NCBI RefSeq assembly: GCF_904849725.1
Contig: NC_058520.1
Coordinates: 532,136,083 to 532,200,082, forward strand
Reading direction: 5' to 3'
Source: Hordeum vulgare subsp. vulgare
Taxonomy: Eukaryota > Streptophyta > Magnoliopsida > Poales > Poaceae
DNA: 64,000 nt
A program made the position numbers and the translations under genes. Shown in pieces: positions 12,997-24,371 of this stretch. Each line of letters opens with the position of its first letter. Positions within the stretch are counted from its first letter, which is position 1. The notes below the pieces were generated by a model. That model saw only the letters and a program-made list of their open reading frames with translations, did not search any database and was not told where the DNA came from.

Positions 12997-13252
12997 CTCA
13001 CCTCGTCACATGCCATGGATACGGAATCCATTTGGGTTTGGAGGGGAGGCGGTTTCTCCGTGGATTTTTTGAATTGAAGGGGCGCACATGAGCGGTGGAA
13101 GCGGCGGTGACGTGGGTAGTGGAGGTAGTGGAGTGGCGCCCCGATTTCTGCGCCCGTGATGTTGCCGTCGTGCTACACTTCGTGTTGTTCCTCATATTCT
13201 ACGGATCCTCCTCGTGTTGGTGAAGTACTCGATGGTGTATCTTCTTGCGGAG

Positions 13253-13260
13253 TATAAAAA
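13253..13260 (+). promoter_or_regulatory. TATA box of the antisense ORF in the Tat 3' region
   Basis: TATAAAAA lies 108 bp before the ATG at 13368, with an untranslated leader between. The direction is opposite to the host retrotransposon. Upstream 12997-13250 is otherwise featureless to me. Confidence 0.55.
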
Positions 13261-13367
13261 GGGACACAGTGGAGAGAGGAGGAAATAACGCCATCAGATC
13301 TGGGCTATTTCCATCCCCACCTCCAAACTCTACTATCGGAACCGAAAGCCGTTCGTTATCTCCGACG

Positions 13368-15387
13368 ATGGTGAAGAGTGTGATAGAGAAGGCTGAGCAG
13401 GCCAAGAATAGCTCGCATGGGTCCTCTTCGAGCCGGAGTGCTCCCGCTGGGCTGGATCCAGGGCGACCCGATGTCGTTCCGGGTCTCCAAGGGGTGCCTG
13501 CAATAGCTGGAGAGCATGGGCTTGATTGCTCCAGGGAGCTTGCTGCTGCCAGATGACGGCAAGCTGGAGCCCGCGCCGAGAGGTGACGAGCAAGTGCTCC
13601 TCCTCACCCACGTAGGGAGAGGTTTTTCTTTGCCTCTGCACCCATATTTCCAAGCGTTCCTTGATTTCTTTGGTGCACAGCTTCATCATCCCCACCAATG
13701 TTGTTTTTACTTAGCTGTGTTTCTGTCTTTGTGTGAGAACTTCCTCGGATGCTATCCGCACTGGGGATTGTTCAAGAACTTGTTCACGTGTCGAGTGATG
13801 ACCATAGAAAAGTCTTCTCAGTCGGGAGGAAAGACCAATGTGGTGCATCTCTGAGGGGGTTTAGGAATATAGCTTAGGGGCAAAAGTAGCTTTCCTCATA
13901 TGTACTTTCCCGATTCTGTGAAGGGCTGGCGGGATTCTTGCTTCTACTGTCAGGACATCTCAGTCAGCGAGGGTAATTCGGGCCTTCCGCCCTATTCGGT
14001 TGATAGAATCCAGTCAGCGCCCTCCTTGTCCGTGTCGAAGGAGGAGGAGACGGATGTAGATATCTTGGTGATAGCGTTGGTCGCTCTATTGCGGAAGGGT
14101 GTGAATGGGATGGACCTCCTGGAAGTCTTCTTTCAACGAAGGATTCAGCCCCTTCAGGCAAGAGCCCATCCTATGTGGATGTATAAGGGGCCGGATGACC
14201 CAACCCGCGTTCACCCGTAGGAGATGAGGACAGAGCAGCTGGAAGATAAACTCAAGGCCATCACGCTGGTGAGGGACAACCCAGGGGTACCAGGGTGGTG
14301 CCTCCTTTCTCGATGGAGCTGATGCCGAATGAGGTAAGCCATCATGCACTTAGACTGAGTGAACTTCTTCGTTCTCTTAGTCCTTGTTTGTAAAAAAAAT
14401 CCTTCATTCGGAAGGCCTTTACAAGGTTGGTTAACTCCATTCTAGTGGTCGACCATGCACCCATCAATGTGGCGAGTGACACTGAGCAACAGGAGTACTC
14501 AGAAGATGATGATGATGACAACGATGATGATGATGAGATGGAGGAGAGTGATGATAAACACGAGGACGAGGCGGAGTCTTCTCCGTCCGACGAGGTGACG
14601 CCCGAGGCCCATTCCAAGGCGCGCCAACACCATGAGGACCCCAAAGGTGACAAAGCCGAGTGCGTCGGCTATGCCGACCCACAGTTCCAAGCGAGGCCGG
14701 AGTGAACCCGAGACGTTGCCGAAGAAGGTCACCAAGCATCCCTGGATCACGAGAAGGCCGTTCTGCCGTGCATCAAGGTTGACATGCCCGTGACTTCACC
14801 GTAAGTATTTTTGCCGAGTGATCCATCTTTGTTGAACAAGGTCTACCAAGTGATAGTTGGGATCTTTGTTGTTTTTTGCTTTAGTGCTGATACCTCGACT
14901 GCTTCATTGGTCCCAAGACCTCTGACAAAGGGAAGGTCGACGCTGATGTCGCTTCTTCCAAAGGTAACTCTTGAACTTTGTTGGTGGTTCATCCGGGACT
15001 CGAGGTTTAGCCACAAAAGTGATCTTTCGAATGCCTTGTGAACGTGTGCAGGGCCGCAGAACGTGATTGAACTCAACCCCGACATCCCTTCTGTTGTTGG
15101 AGAAGCATCGAAGCAGGCTGCAACCCCTAATTGAGTGGTTGCACCTTCGACTGCCAAGGCCCAGACTCCAATGGCTCGAGAGACCTCCTCGGCTGGAGCG
15201 TCACTCGGACTAGGTCTGTAAATCACTGTGTCGCCTCCTCCCGTGGACCGAAACCTTTTCCAACTGCATCATATCCGGGAGGATCAGGAGGGGCGCGCAA
15301 GGAAGCCCTGGCCCAGATGGAAGTGATGGTTGGCGACTGAAGGAAGCATATGATGCAACGGAAGTTGTGGCAAAGAACATTCGGGTG
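13368..15387 (+). pseudogene. Antisense ORF of Tat element: putative gypsy-type transposon domain (PF04195-like), introns, frameshifts
   Basis: Begins MVKSVIEKAEQAKNSS at 13368. A frameshift near 13457 leads into the conserved core at 13516-13790 (GLIAPGSLLLPDDG, RGFSLPLHPYFQAFLDFFG, CENFLGCYPHWGLFK), which I recognise as the plant 'putative gypsy type transposon' domain (PF04195, Transposase_28). Further conserved text follows at 13900-14310 (LLEVFFQRRIQPLQARAHPMW). Likely introns start GTAAGC near 14334 and GTAAGT near 14801, and an exon ends before GTGAGT at 15388. An Asp/Glu-rich stretch lies at 14500-14580. The protein's function is unknown. Antisense extra ORFs between pol and the 3' LTR are known in Tat elements such as Grande. 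Several frameshifts make it a pseudogene. Confidence 0.72.
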
Positions 15388-15646
15388 AGTCCTTTACGCA
15401 CACACTTGTTTCTAAATCTGATCCCAAGTGGGTATCCCGAGTGGGTATGCTCGGAGGCACACTCGCTGGGTATTTGCTTTCAGTGGGGGTGCGCTGAGCG
15501 CACCCACTGGGTGTAGTCCCCGAGGCTACCGTTGATTGAAGTAGTCAACGGTAGTCTCAGTTTCCGCGTCTATTCTGTAGAGGTTGATGGGGTACGAAGC
15601 CCTTTTCCCTCCTCTTATCCTTCCAGTGGGGGCACGCTGAGCGCAC
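15388..15646. repeat. Tat 3' region with a short direct repeat
   Basis: The motif CAGTGGGGGYRCGCTGAGCG occurs near 15480-15500 and again near 15624-15643. The first copy continues into CCCACTGGGTGTAGTCCCCG; the second is cut by the insertion of Athila-like B at 15647. No coding sequence is seen. Confidence 0.6.
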
Positions 15647-17223
15647 TGATACGTCTCCAACGTATCTATAATTTTTGATTGTTCCTTGCTATTATATTAT
15701 CTATCTTGGTTGTTTTATATGCATTAATAGGTTGTTTTACATTGTTTTTGGGACTAACATATTAATCTAGAGCCTAGTGCTAGTTTCTGTTTTTTTTCCA
15801 TGTTTTTGAGTATTGCAGATATGGAATATTAAACGGAGTCCGAATGGAATGAAATCTCGAGAAAGATTTTTCTTGGACCAGAAGAAACCCAAAACACTTG
15901 GAGTAGGGGGCATGGCACCCGATGGGAGGCCACAAGCCTGCAGGGCGGGCCCTAGGGGGTGGCCACGCCCCTGGCTTGTGGGTCCCCTGCAGGTCTCCTA
16001 ACCCTATTCTTCGGCCTATTAATTCCCAAATATTCCCCCATCGCCAAAAAGAGCCACGAAAATACTTTTCTGCCGTCGGGAGCCTCTGTTCCCGTGAGAT
16101 CCAATCTGGGAGCCTTTTCCGGTAATCTGCCGGAGAGGGGATTGATCAAGCAGGGCATCTACATCAACTCCATTGCCCCTCCGATGATGTGTGAGTAGTC
16201 CACCATAGACCTATGGGTCCATATCTAGTAGCTAGATGGCTTCTTCTTTCTCTTTGATCTTCAATACCATGTTCTTCATGATCTTCATGGAGATCTATCA
16301 GATGTAATACTCTTTTGCGTTGTGTTTGTCAAGATCCGATGAATTGTGAGTTTATGTTTAGATTATCTATGAATATTATTTGAGTCTCTTCTGAATTCTT
16401 ATATGCATGATTTCATATCTTAGCAAGTCTCTTTGAGTTATTGGTTTGGTTTGGCCAACTAGATTGGTAATTCTTGCAATGGGAGAAGTGCTTAGTTTTG
16501 GGTTCTATCTTGCGGTGTCCTCACCCAGTGACATAGTAGGGGTAGCAAGGCACTTATTGTATTGTTGCCATCGAGGATAAAAAGATGGGGTTTCATCATA
16601 TTGCTTGAGTTTAACCCTCTACATCATGTCATCTTACTTAATGTGTTACTCTGTTCTTCATGAACTTAATACTCTAGATGCAGGCAGGAGTCAGTCGATG
16701 TGTGGAGTAATAGTAGTAGATGCAGAATCATTTCGGTCTACTTGACACGCACGTGATGCCTATATGCATAATCATTGCCTTGGATATCTTCATAACTATT
16801 CACTTTTCTATCATTTGCTCGACAATAATTTGTTCACCCATTGTATTATTTTCCTTTATGAGAGAAGCCTCTAGTGAAACCTATGGCCCCCAGATCTACT
16901 TTCCATATTATACTTTCAGATCTATAAACCAAAAATACCAAAAATAATTTGCTGCAATTTAACTACTTTTGTTTCTGCAATCTTTTATATCTAACTCTAT
17001 CGGATCTCATCCTTGCAAATAACTCTGAAGGGATTGACAACCCCTTTTTAACGTTGGGTGCAAGAGTTTGATTCTTTGTGTAGGTACTACGATTGGTGCC
17101 TTTCTTGTTCCTCCTACTGGATTGACACTTTGGTTCTCAACAAACCGAGGGAAATACTTATCTACTTCGCTGCATCACCCTTTCCTCTTCAAGGGAAAAC
17201 CAACGCAAGCTCAAGAGGTAGCA
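15647..17223 (+). repeat. 5' LTR of Athila-like B (1577 bp)
   Basis: Starts TGATACGTCTCCAACGTATC and ends CTCAAGAGGTAGCA, 11 nt before the primer-binding site. It carries the conserved tracts also found in element C in the opposite orientation, for example GGATTGACAACCCC near 17031 and AACTTAATACTCTAGATGC near 16662. Confidence 0.88.
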
Positions 17224-17234
17224 AGAAGGATTTC

Positions 17235-17252
17235 TAGCGCCGTTGTCGGGGA
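17235..17252 (+). other. Primer-binding site of Athila-like B
   Basis: TAGCGCCGTTGTCGGGGA matches the Asp-tRNA-type site TGGCGCCGTTGCCGGGGA with two differences, 11 nt after the LTR end. Confidence 0.85.
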
Positions 17253-17463
17253 GGATACATAGCAAGATCAAGCCTACCAAGTACCCATCACAAACTCATC
17301 TCTTGCATTTACTTTATTTGCCTTTTGCCTCTGGTTTCCCTCTCCCCCACTTCACCAATTGGCTGTTTTATTCGCCTTTTTCTCACTGGATCTCTTTTTG
17401 TCTACTTGTGTTACCATGTACCTTCTACTTTATTGCATCTTTGCTTGCTAAAAATCTATTGAT

Positions 17464-18141
17464 ATGGATCCTCATCCACTTGCTAATCTTTTCAAAAGGC
17501 CAAATTATGATGAACCAATTGCTAGTGAGTTGAGTCCACTTGATTATCTCTATGAATTTTTGTTTAAAAAACATGAATCTGAATTTTTTTGATGAAGTGT
17601 TGAAATAAAAATTTATAAAGTGATTCATGATAGCTCCTTGATTAAGAAGCATGATTGCAATGATTTTACTATGAGTTCTACTAATGTCAATTGTGCTAAT
17701 AATATGCAAAACCCCAAGCTTGGGGATGCTAATTTTGCTATGTCCACTACTTATTGCAGTGATCATGATTGGGGTGAATTTTCTTATGATCTGGAAAATT
17801 TATTTAAGCCTCATGATGAATGTGATCTCGATAATAGTGTTTGCAATAATAATGAAAGTGGGTTTGGAAGAGTGTCAACTTTAGATCCCACATATTTGGA
17901 GAATGTTCAATCTTATGAATTTTTTGATAAAAGTGGGTTTGGAGAGGTTATGACTTTATTTGATGATAATCCCACTATTTTGGAAGAGTGTCAACTTCGC
18001 ATGCGTGTAGATCATGAAGAGAAAATTTATATGATAGCTATATTGTTGAATTTGAGTATGATCTTACATGCAATTATTATGAGAGAGGAAAATATGTTCC
18101 TAGAAATTTTCATATTATTAATTTACCTCTCGTTATGTTGA
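17464..18141 (+). pseudogene. Athila-like B first ORF, decayed, function unknown
   Basis: Opens MDPHPLANLFKRPNYDEP at 17464 and runs about 42 codons to a stop in a T-run at 17590. It resumes in another frame at 17620 (IHDSSLIKKHDCNDFTMSS) and continues to 18141. The later part holds a duplicated phrase: SGFGRVSTLDPTYLEN and SGFGEVMTLFDDNPTILE, about 25 codons apart. No capsid, zinc knuckle or protease is visible, so I cannot call it a normal gag. Similar leading ORFs, from memory, occur in non-autonomous Athila-like elements of Triticeae. The nucleotide motif CCCCAAGCTTGGGGATGC lies inside it at 17712-17729. Confidence 0.6.
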
Positions 18142-19002
18142 GATTGTCAATGCTTTATTCTTCTCCCTTGCATATGCTAGTTTGTGCTAACCTTGATAAT
18201 TTATTTGCTTATAAAATGCCTATGCATAGGAAGTATATTAGACTTAAATGTGATTTTGACATACTATATGATGCTCTCTTTGTGCTTCAATTCTTGTCTT
18301 CCGTGAGAGCATCATTAAAATTATCTATGCATAGGAAGTATATTTGTTTTTGCTTCTGTTTTTGAGTGTTGCACACATTATTACTTCTGTAATAATTGCG
18401 TTTTCTTGTTTTAATTAGTGTTTGAGCCAAGTAAGACCTTTGGGATTGTCTACGGTGTTTGCAACTTGATTTTGCTGAAAACACAAACTTTCGCTCTCAG
18501 TCCAGGAATTTTGTAAATTCACTGGAACGTGATTTTGATCTGAATTATTTACACAAAAATTGATATAGAAATTTCCCAGATTTTCCTAATGTTGAAGAAT
18601 TTTTGGAGTTACAGAAGTACTCGAAGTAAACAGATTGATATAGATTGTTCTTTTTTTGACAGATTATGTTTTCTTTGTGTTCTTTGCTTATTTTGATGAA
18701 CCTATGGGTTGTATAGGGGGGTATGAACCATGGGGAAGTTGGAATACATTAAATATTACATCAATATAACTAAATAATGAGTTCACAATAGTACCTAAAG
18801 TAGTGATTTATTTTTCTTATACGAAAGGATCTCATGAGTTTTCTGTTGACTTTTGTGTTGTGAAGTTTTCAAGTTTTGGGTAAAGATTTGATGGACTACG
18901 GAATAAGGAGTAGCAAGAGCCTAAGCTTGGGGATGCCCAAGGCACTCCAAGTCATATTCAAGGATACCAAAGAGCCTAAGCTTGGGGATGCCCCGGAAGG
19001 CA
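18142..19002 (+). other. Non-coding tail of Athila-like B
   Basis: A/T-rich sequence without supported genes. It ends in two direct copies of GAGCCTAAGCTTGGGGATGC near 18917 and 18972, resembling the polypurine tract of these elements. Confidence 0.6.
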
Positions 19003-20110
19003 AACCCTCACTCAAGGTAGGGTTTACCTTAGGCGAAAACAGGTTCGCTACCAAGATGAGATGATAGTTCTTGCGAATTCGCAGATGGTCATGTCCATGT
19101 TGGTATCCGAATGAAGATCATGTCCCCATTCAGAACAATTTTAACTTAGGAAGAAGGTGGTTCTCAGCTAAGCCCCTCAGGCGTGGAGGCCGTCCTCACT
19201 CGAGGTAGGTTTTACCTTAGACGAAAACGGATTCGCTTCTAAGGAATGATTGTTCTATTCATCTTGTTGTCTGAATGAAGTTATTGCCTTCATTTGGAAC
19301 CGATTTAACTTAGGCCGAAGCTGGTTCATAGCTAAGCGTGGAGGATGTCCTCACTCGAGGTAGGGTTTATCTTAGGCGAAAACGTTCGCTACCAAGATGA
19401 GACGATAGTTCTTGCGAACTCGCTGATGGTCCTATCCATCTTGGTATCCGAATGAAGATCATGTCCTCATTCAGAATTGTTTTAACTTAGGCGAAAGCTG
19501 GTCCACAGCTAAGCCCCCAAGCATGGAGGCTGTCCTCACTTGGGGCAGGTTTTACCTTGGACCAAAACGGATTTGCTGCTAAGGAATGATTGTTCTATTC
19601 ATCTTGGCAACCAAATGAAGAGCTTGCTTCATTCGGAACCGTTTTAACTTAGGCGAAAGCTGGTTCGCGGCTAAGTCCCCGAGCATGGAGGATGTACTCA
19701 CTCGAGTCCGGTTTTTGTTCCTTAGGCCAAAAGAGATTCACTACCAAGAAATGATTGTTCTAATCATCTTGGCGACCGAATGAAGAGCTTGCTTCATTCA
19801 AAACCGTTTTAACTTAGGCAAAAGCTGGTTCACGGCTAAGTCCCCGAGCATGGAGGTTGTCCTCACTCGAGGACGGTTTTTGTTCCTTAGGCAAAAACAG
19901 GTTCTCTACCAAGAAATGATTGTTATGTTCATCTTGGCGACCAAATGAAGAGCTTGCTTTGTTCGGAACCATTTTAACTTAGGTGAAAGCTGGTTTGTGG
20001 CTAAGTCCCTGAGTGTGGAGGTTTTCCTCAATCGGGGCCGGTTTTTGTTCCTTAGGCAAATACAGGTTCACTACCAAGAAATGAACTACGCCCACCGGGG
20101 GGGGGTGTTT
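19003..20110 (-). repeat. Satellite-like tandem array in the 3' region of the Tat element
   Basis: About 6.5 imperfect copies of a 155-187 bp unit, each starting CCTCACTCGAGG or similar, containing TTTTAACTTAGGCGAAAGCTGG and ending near GGCTAAGTCCCCGAGCATGG. Starts are near 19003, 19194, 19350, 19534, 19697, 19861 and 20025. Copies 1 and 3 are longer (about 184-187 bp) and share a block around ATGAGATGATAGTTCTTGCG that the others lack. It lies about 100 bp past the integrase stop, where Tat/Ogre elements are known to carry tandem repeats. No coding content. Confidence 0.85.
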
Positions 20111-20202
20111 CACCGGAGTGAGAGGTTTGACCATAGTTGAAGAAAGAAAATATTTTATTCTTCTAACCGTTCAAATTCATTACATGAATGAAGTGATATG
20201 TT

Positions 20203-21048
20203 CTAAGTATAGAACTTGCAGAGCAGGCCTGCATTCCAGGTTCTGGGCTCTTCCACACCATTCTTGAGGTTGTATAATCGATAAGCTCCATTGTGCAGGA
20301 CTTTGAAGATGGCGTAGGGCCCTTTCCACAAAGGTGCTAGCTTGTGGGGTTTTTGTTTGTCCAGTTGGAGGTCCAAGTCCCCTTCCTGAAAAGCTTGGCC
20401 TCTGACTTTCTTGTCATGGTAGCGCCTCAGGTCTTGCTGATATAACGTGGACCGAATAAGGGCTAGCTGTCTCTCCTCTTCCAAGATATCCAAATTGTCT
20501 TTTCGTGCTGTTTCAGCTTCAGCTTCATTGTACTTCTCCACTCGAGGGGAGTTGTGACGCAAGTCACTCGACAAAAGAGCCTCAGATCCATACACCATGA
20601 AGAAAGGGGTGCGGTTGGTTGAACGATTCGGGGTCGTTCGCAAACCCCACACGACAGATGGTAATTCTTCTGCCCATGAACATGCGGCGTACGTGAGATC
20701 TCTTGTCAGACGGGGATTCAATCCTTGTAGGATCATGCCATTCACTTGTTCTACATGTCCATTCGACCGGGGGTGAGCCATGGTTGCGTAATTAACTCGA
20801 GTTCCTTGGGAGTGACAGGACTCGAAAAATTTGTCTGAATCAAAATTGGATCCGTTGTGAGTGATGATGTCATGAGGAACTCCGAATCTGAAGATGATTT
20901 GCCGAATGAAGCTGATAGCAGTCGCTAAATCCATGCTTTTGTTGGGCTTCACCTCGACCCACTTTATGAACTTATCCACCGCCAGTAGCAGGTGGGTGAA
21001 TCCACTCGCCCCGGTCCGTAAAGGGTCGTCCATGTCAAGGCCCCACAC
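20203..21048 (-). pseudogene. Tat integrase, catalytic core and C-terminus
   Basis: Reads from WGLDMDDPL (first catalytic Asp region) through VPHDIITHNGSNFDS and NGHVEQVNGMILQG (catalytic Glu) to the C-terminal LWKGPYAIFKVLHNGAYRLY and stop at 20203. The second catalytic Asp, normally ITDNG, is His here (ITHNG), so the enzyme would be inactive even if expressed. The family inserts cDNA ends into host DNA. Upstream 21049-21365 continues the integrase N-terminal and linker region but is broken by stops and frameshifts. Confidence 0.88.
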
Positions 21049-21365
21049 GGCAAAGGGTCAGGTGAGCAGAATCATTTTTAGCGTGGATGCGGGCTCGTGT
21101 GATTGATTTTTGGAGAACTCTCATCTGACGCATAGTTCGACCAGGTCCTTTGCTGCCTCATTGGCTAGGGGCCAATAAAAACCCGCTCAGAAGGCCTTGG
21201 TCACCAGCGTCCGAGAGGATGCATGATGTCCACAGGTTCCCGAGTGAATCCCATGCAAGATCTCGGACCTTCCTTTGGGGAAATGCACTTTTGACTGACT
21301 CCTGTGACACTTTTCTTGTATAGTTCGTCCCCGAGGACTTCGAAAGCTTTAGACCGTTGAGCGAT
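21049..21365 (-). pseudogene. Tat integrase N-terminal/linker region, heavily decayed
   Basis: Fragments read in changing frames, for example GDELYKKSVTGVSQ and HPLGRW near 21200-21340. Position and order fit the segment between RNase H and the integrase core. No continuous ORF remains. Confidence 0.6.
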
Positions 21366-22244
21366 TCATTGGGATTCCTCTTCGTCTTCAGGGAGTTCTT
21401 GCCGGAGCAAGTAAGCCAGATAAGGTTGTGTCCATTCGAGTGTGATGACCAACATATCGTGGATGAGGTCGACCACGGCCGGGATGTCAATTTTAGTTGG
21501 ATTTGACAAACCGATTGCTTGTGGGGGCTCCTCTATAAAAGGATCTTGCTTAATTGAGGGACTGCTTAAATATTCACGGAACACGGCCTTTAGAACAATT
21601 TTTCGAGTGGAACTGATTTTTGCCAAGTCATCGGTCGCTTGATTCTTGGCTCGAGGCACGTGGTGCAATTCCAACCCTTCAAAGTTTTTCTCCAATTTTC
21701 TGACCGCGTTGGAGTAGACTGCCATTGCTGGGCATAGAATGTCACATTCCTTCATTACTTGATTGACAACGAGATTCGAGTCGCCATAGACCATCAAACG
21801 GCGAATGCCGAGTGAGATGGCCATGCAGAGCCCGTATAGGAGGGCCTCGTACTTGGCCTCATTGTTGGATGAATCGAAGGGGATTTGCAGCACATAGTTC
21901 ACTCGGTCTCGTGTGGGGGAAATGAGAACTACTCCAGCCCTGGAGGCATGGAGCATTTTGGACCCGTCGAAGAACATGCTCCAATGCTCGGGGATGCCCG
22001 GAGCCGAGTTCTCTTGTTCTATCCACTCGGCCAAGAAGTCTACCAGGGCCTGGGACTTGATTGCTTTCTTGGTTTCAAACTTGATCTCCAGCGGGAAGAG
22101 CTCAATCACCCATTTAGCCACTAGGTCAGCGGCGTCCCGATTGTGCAGTGTTTCCGCCAAGGGAGCGTCACTGATGACGTTGACCGAGTGATCTTGGAAA
22201 TAACAAACCACCTTCTTTACTGTCACATAGATTCCATAAACCAA
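21366..22244 (-). pseudogene. Tat second (archaeal-type) RNase H
   Basis: Lead-in AADLVAKWVIELFPLEIKFE, then WSMFFDGSKMLHASRAGVVL (first Asp), NNEAKYEALLYGL (Glu) and LMVYGDSNLVVNQV (second Asp), then HHVPRAKNQATDDLA. These residues define the extra archaeal-type RNase H that follows the RT/first RNase H in Tat elements. It would degrade template RNA and help primer handling. The run is open for about 290 codons. It is one of the better-preserved pieces, but flanking breaks leave no functional polyprotein. Confidence 0.85.
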
Positions 22245-22781
22245 CTTCTAGTAATGTGGGTACCTTTGCTTCGAGGGGGTCAATACTTTGGAGATGTAGT
22301 AAATGGGCCTTTGTACCTTGTGCGCTTTGCCTGTTTCCCTGCTCTCCACGGTGAGAAGGTGCTGACCACTTGGCTAGTGGCAGCGATGTACAAGAGTAAG
22401 GGCTCCTGGCTGCTCGGAGCAGCTAACATTGGATGGGTGGAGAGCAGAGCTTTGAACTGGTCGAATGCAACCTATGCCTCATTGGTCCACTCAAATCTGT
22501 CGTATTTCTTCATCAATCGGTAGAGAGGCAGAGCCTTGTCGCCGAGTCTTGAGACGAAGCGGCTCAGGGCCGCAAGGCAACTCGTAAGACTCTGCAAATC
22601 ATGGATGCGCTCCGGTCGTCTCATTTGGACTATGGCATTGATTTTGTCGGATTGGCATCGATCCCTTGTTCAGAAACAAGGAAATTGAGTAGCTTGCCGG
22701 CCTTAACACCGAAGGTGCACTTGGCCGGGTTGAGCTTGATCCCGAAGCGTCGTAGGTTTGTGAAGGTTTCGGCGAGGTCAG
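22245..22781 (-). pseudogene. Tat RT C-terminal part and first RNase H remnant
   Basis: Continues the RT interrupted at 29618: DLAETFTNLRRFGIKLNPAK from 22780, then KKYDRFEWTNEA and LLLYIAATSQVVST near 22370-22510. Stops and frameshifts are frequent. Joining across Athila-like C restores the order RT palm to thumb, which shows that C inserted into this gene. Confidence 0.75.
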
Positions 22782-24371
22782 TGATGTCGCTTGAACTACG
22801 TCGGTATTTTCCCCAAAGAGGAAGGGATGACGCAACACAACAACGGTAGGTATTTCCCTCGGTGATGAGACCAAGGTTATCAAACTAGCAGGAGGATCAT
22901 GCAACACTATGTAGACAGCGGCTGCACACAAATAGCAAACACTTGCAACCCGACGTAACAGAGGGGTTGTCAATCCCTCACGGGTAAAAAGATAGATAGT
23001 TTGATGATAGTTTGGATAAATAGATCTCTCGTAAACGCGGAATAAAAGAAGTAACAAAAAAGTGCAGCAAGGTATTTTTGTGTTTTTAATAATATAGATC
23101 TGAAAATAAAAGTTGCAAATAAAGGAAAAGGCAAATAGAAATATGAATCGGAAAGTATATGATGATGAAATAGACCCGGGGGCCATAGATGTCACTAGTG
23201 GCTTCTCTCAAGAAAATAACAAAGGTGGGTGAACAAATTACTGTTGGGCAATTGACAGAACAACAAATAATTATGACGATATCCAAGACAATGATCATGT
23301 ATATAGTCATCACCTCCAAGATTAGTAGAACGACTCCTGCCTACATCTACTACTATTACTCCGCACATCAACCGCTATCCAGCATGCATCTAGTGTATTA
23401 AGTTCATGGAAAAACAGAGTAATGCAATAAGAACGATGACATGATGTAGACAAGATATATTCATGTAGGAATAGACCCCATATTTTTATGCTTAATAGCA
23501 ACGATACATGTGTGCCTTTCTGCCCCTTCTGTCACTGGGAAACAACACGATAAGATCGAAGCCATCACAAAGCACCTCTTCACATTGCAAGATAAATAGA
23601 TCAAGTTGGCCAAAAAAAACAAATATCGGAGAAGAAATAAGAGTCTATAATAATCAAGATTGGATATAAAATTCAAGGCAAAATCTGATCATAAACTCAT
23701 TGTTCATCGGATCCCAACAAACATACCGCACATAAGCATTACATCAAATAGATCTCCAATAGACCACTGTATTGAGATACATAGAGAGAAGAAGCCATCT
23801 AGCTACTGCCTACGAACCCGTAGGTCTCACATGAACTACTCACGCATCATCGGAGAGGCACGCATGAGGATGATGAACCCCTCCATAATCGTGTTCCCCT
23901 CCGGCGGAGTGCTAGAATAGGGCTCTAGATTGGATCTCGTGGTTCTGGAACTTGCGGAGGCTGGAACTGTTTTTCTTCGGCTCTCTTAGGGATTCTGGAA
24001 TATTGGGGAATTTATAGGGCGAAGAGGCGGTGGAGGAGGCCACCACCCACCAGGGCGCACCTGGGCTCCCTGGCGCGCTCATGTGGGTGGTTCTCCCCTC
24101 GAAGCCCCCTTTAGTACTTCTTTGGCACATCCCGTGTATTTTGGCCCACAAAAAGTCTCCAAAAAGTTTTGCTGCGTTTGGACTCCGTTTGGTACTGATT
24201 TCTTGTGAAGTAGAAAACAAGTAAAAACAGCAAGTGGAACTAGGCACTATGTCAATAGGTTAGTCCCAAAAAATGATATAAAGTTGTTATAAAATGATTG
24301 TAAAACATCCAAGAATGGTAGTATAACAGCATGGAACAATAAAAAATTATAGATACGTTGGAGACGTATCA
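22782..24371 (-). repeat. 3' LTR of Athila-like C (1590 bp)
   Basis: On the minus strand it starts TGATACGTCTCCAACGTATC at 24371 and ends AAGCGACATCA at 22782. A TATA box, CCTATAAATT on the minus strand, lies near 24009-24022. The adjoining AAGCTTGGGGATGA (24372-24385, minus strand) is the polypurine tract. Confidence 0.9.

Larger units (their letters stand above)
15647..18995 (+). mobile_element. Athila-like Gypsy element B, 3'-truncated
   Basis: Complete 5' LTR (15647-17223), Asp-tRNA-type primer-binding site and a decayed N-terminal ORF, then about 850 bp of A/T-rich non-coding DNA ending in two AAGCTTGGGGATGCC motifs (18921-18990). There is no 3' LTR: the sequence passes within a few bases into the Tat tandem-repeat array. 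No matching target duplication exists (left flank CGCAC), as expected after a deletion. The boundary near 18995 is approximate. Confidence 0.82.

Noticed and set aside
14427..14705. Separate acidic (Asp/Glu-rich) gene
   Set aside because: Best read as a later exon of the antisense Tat ORF; a GAT-repeat explains the acidic run.
19003..20110. CRISPR-like array
   Set aside because: Units are contiguous 155-187 bp repeats without short repeat/unique spacer alternation, inside a plant retrotransposon.
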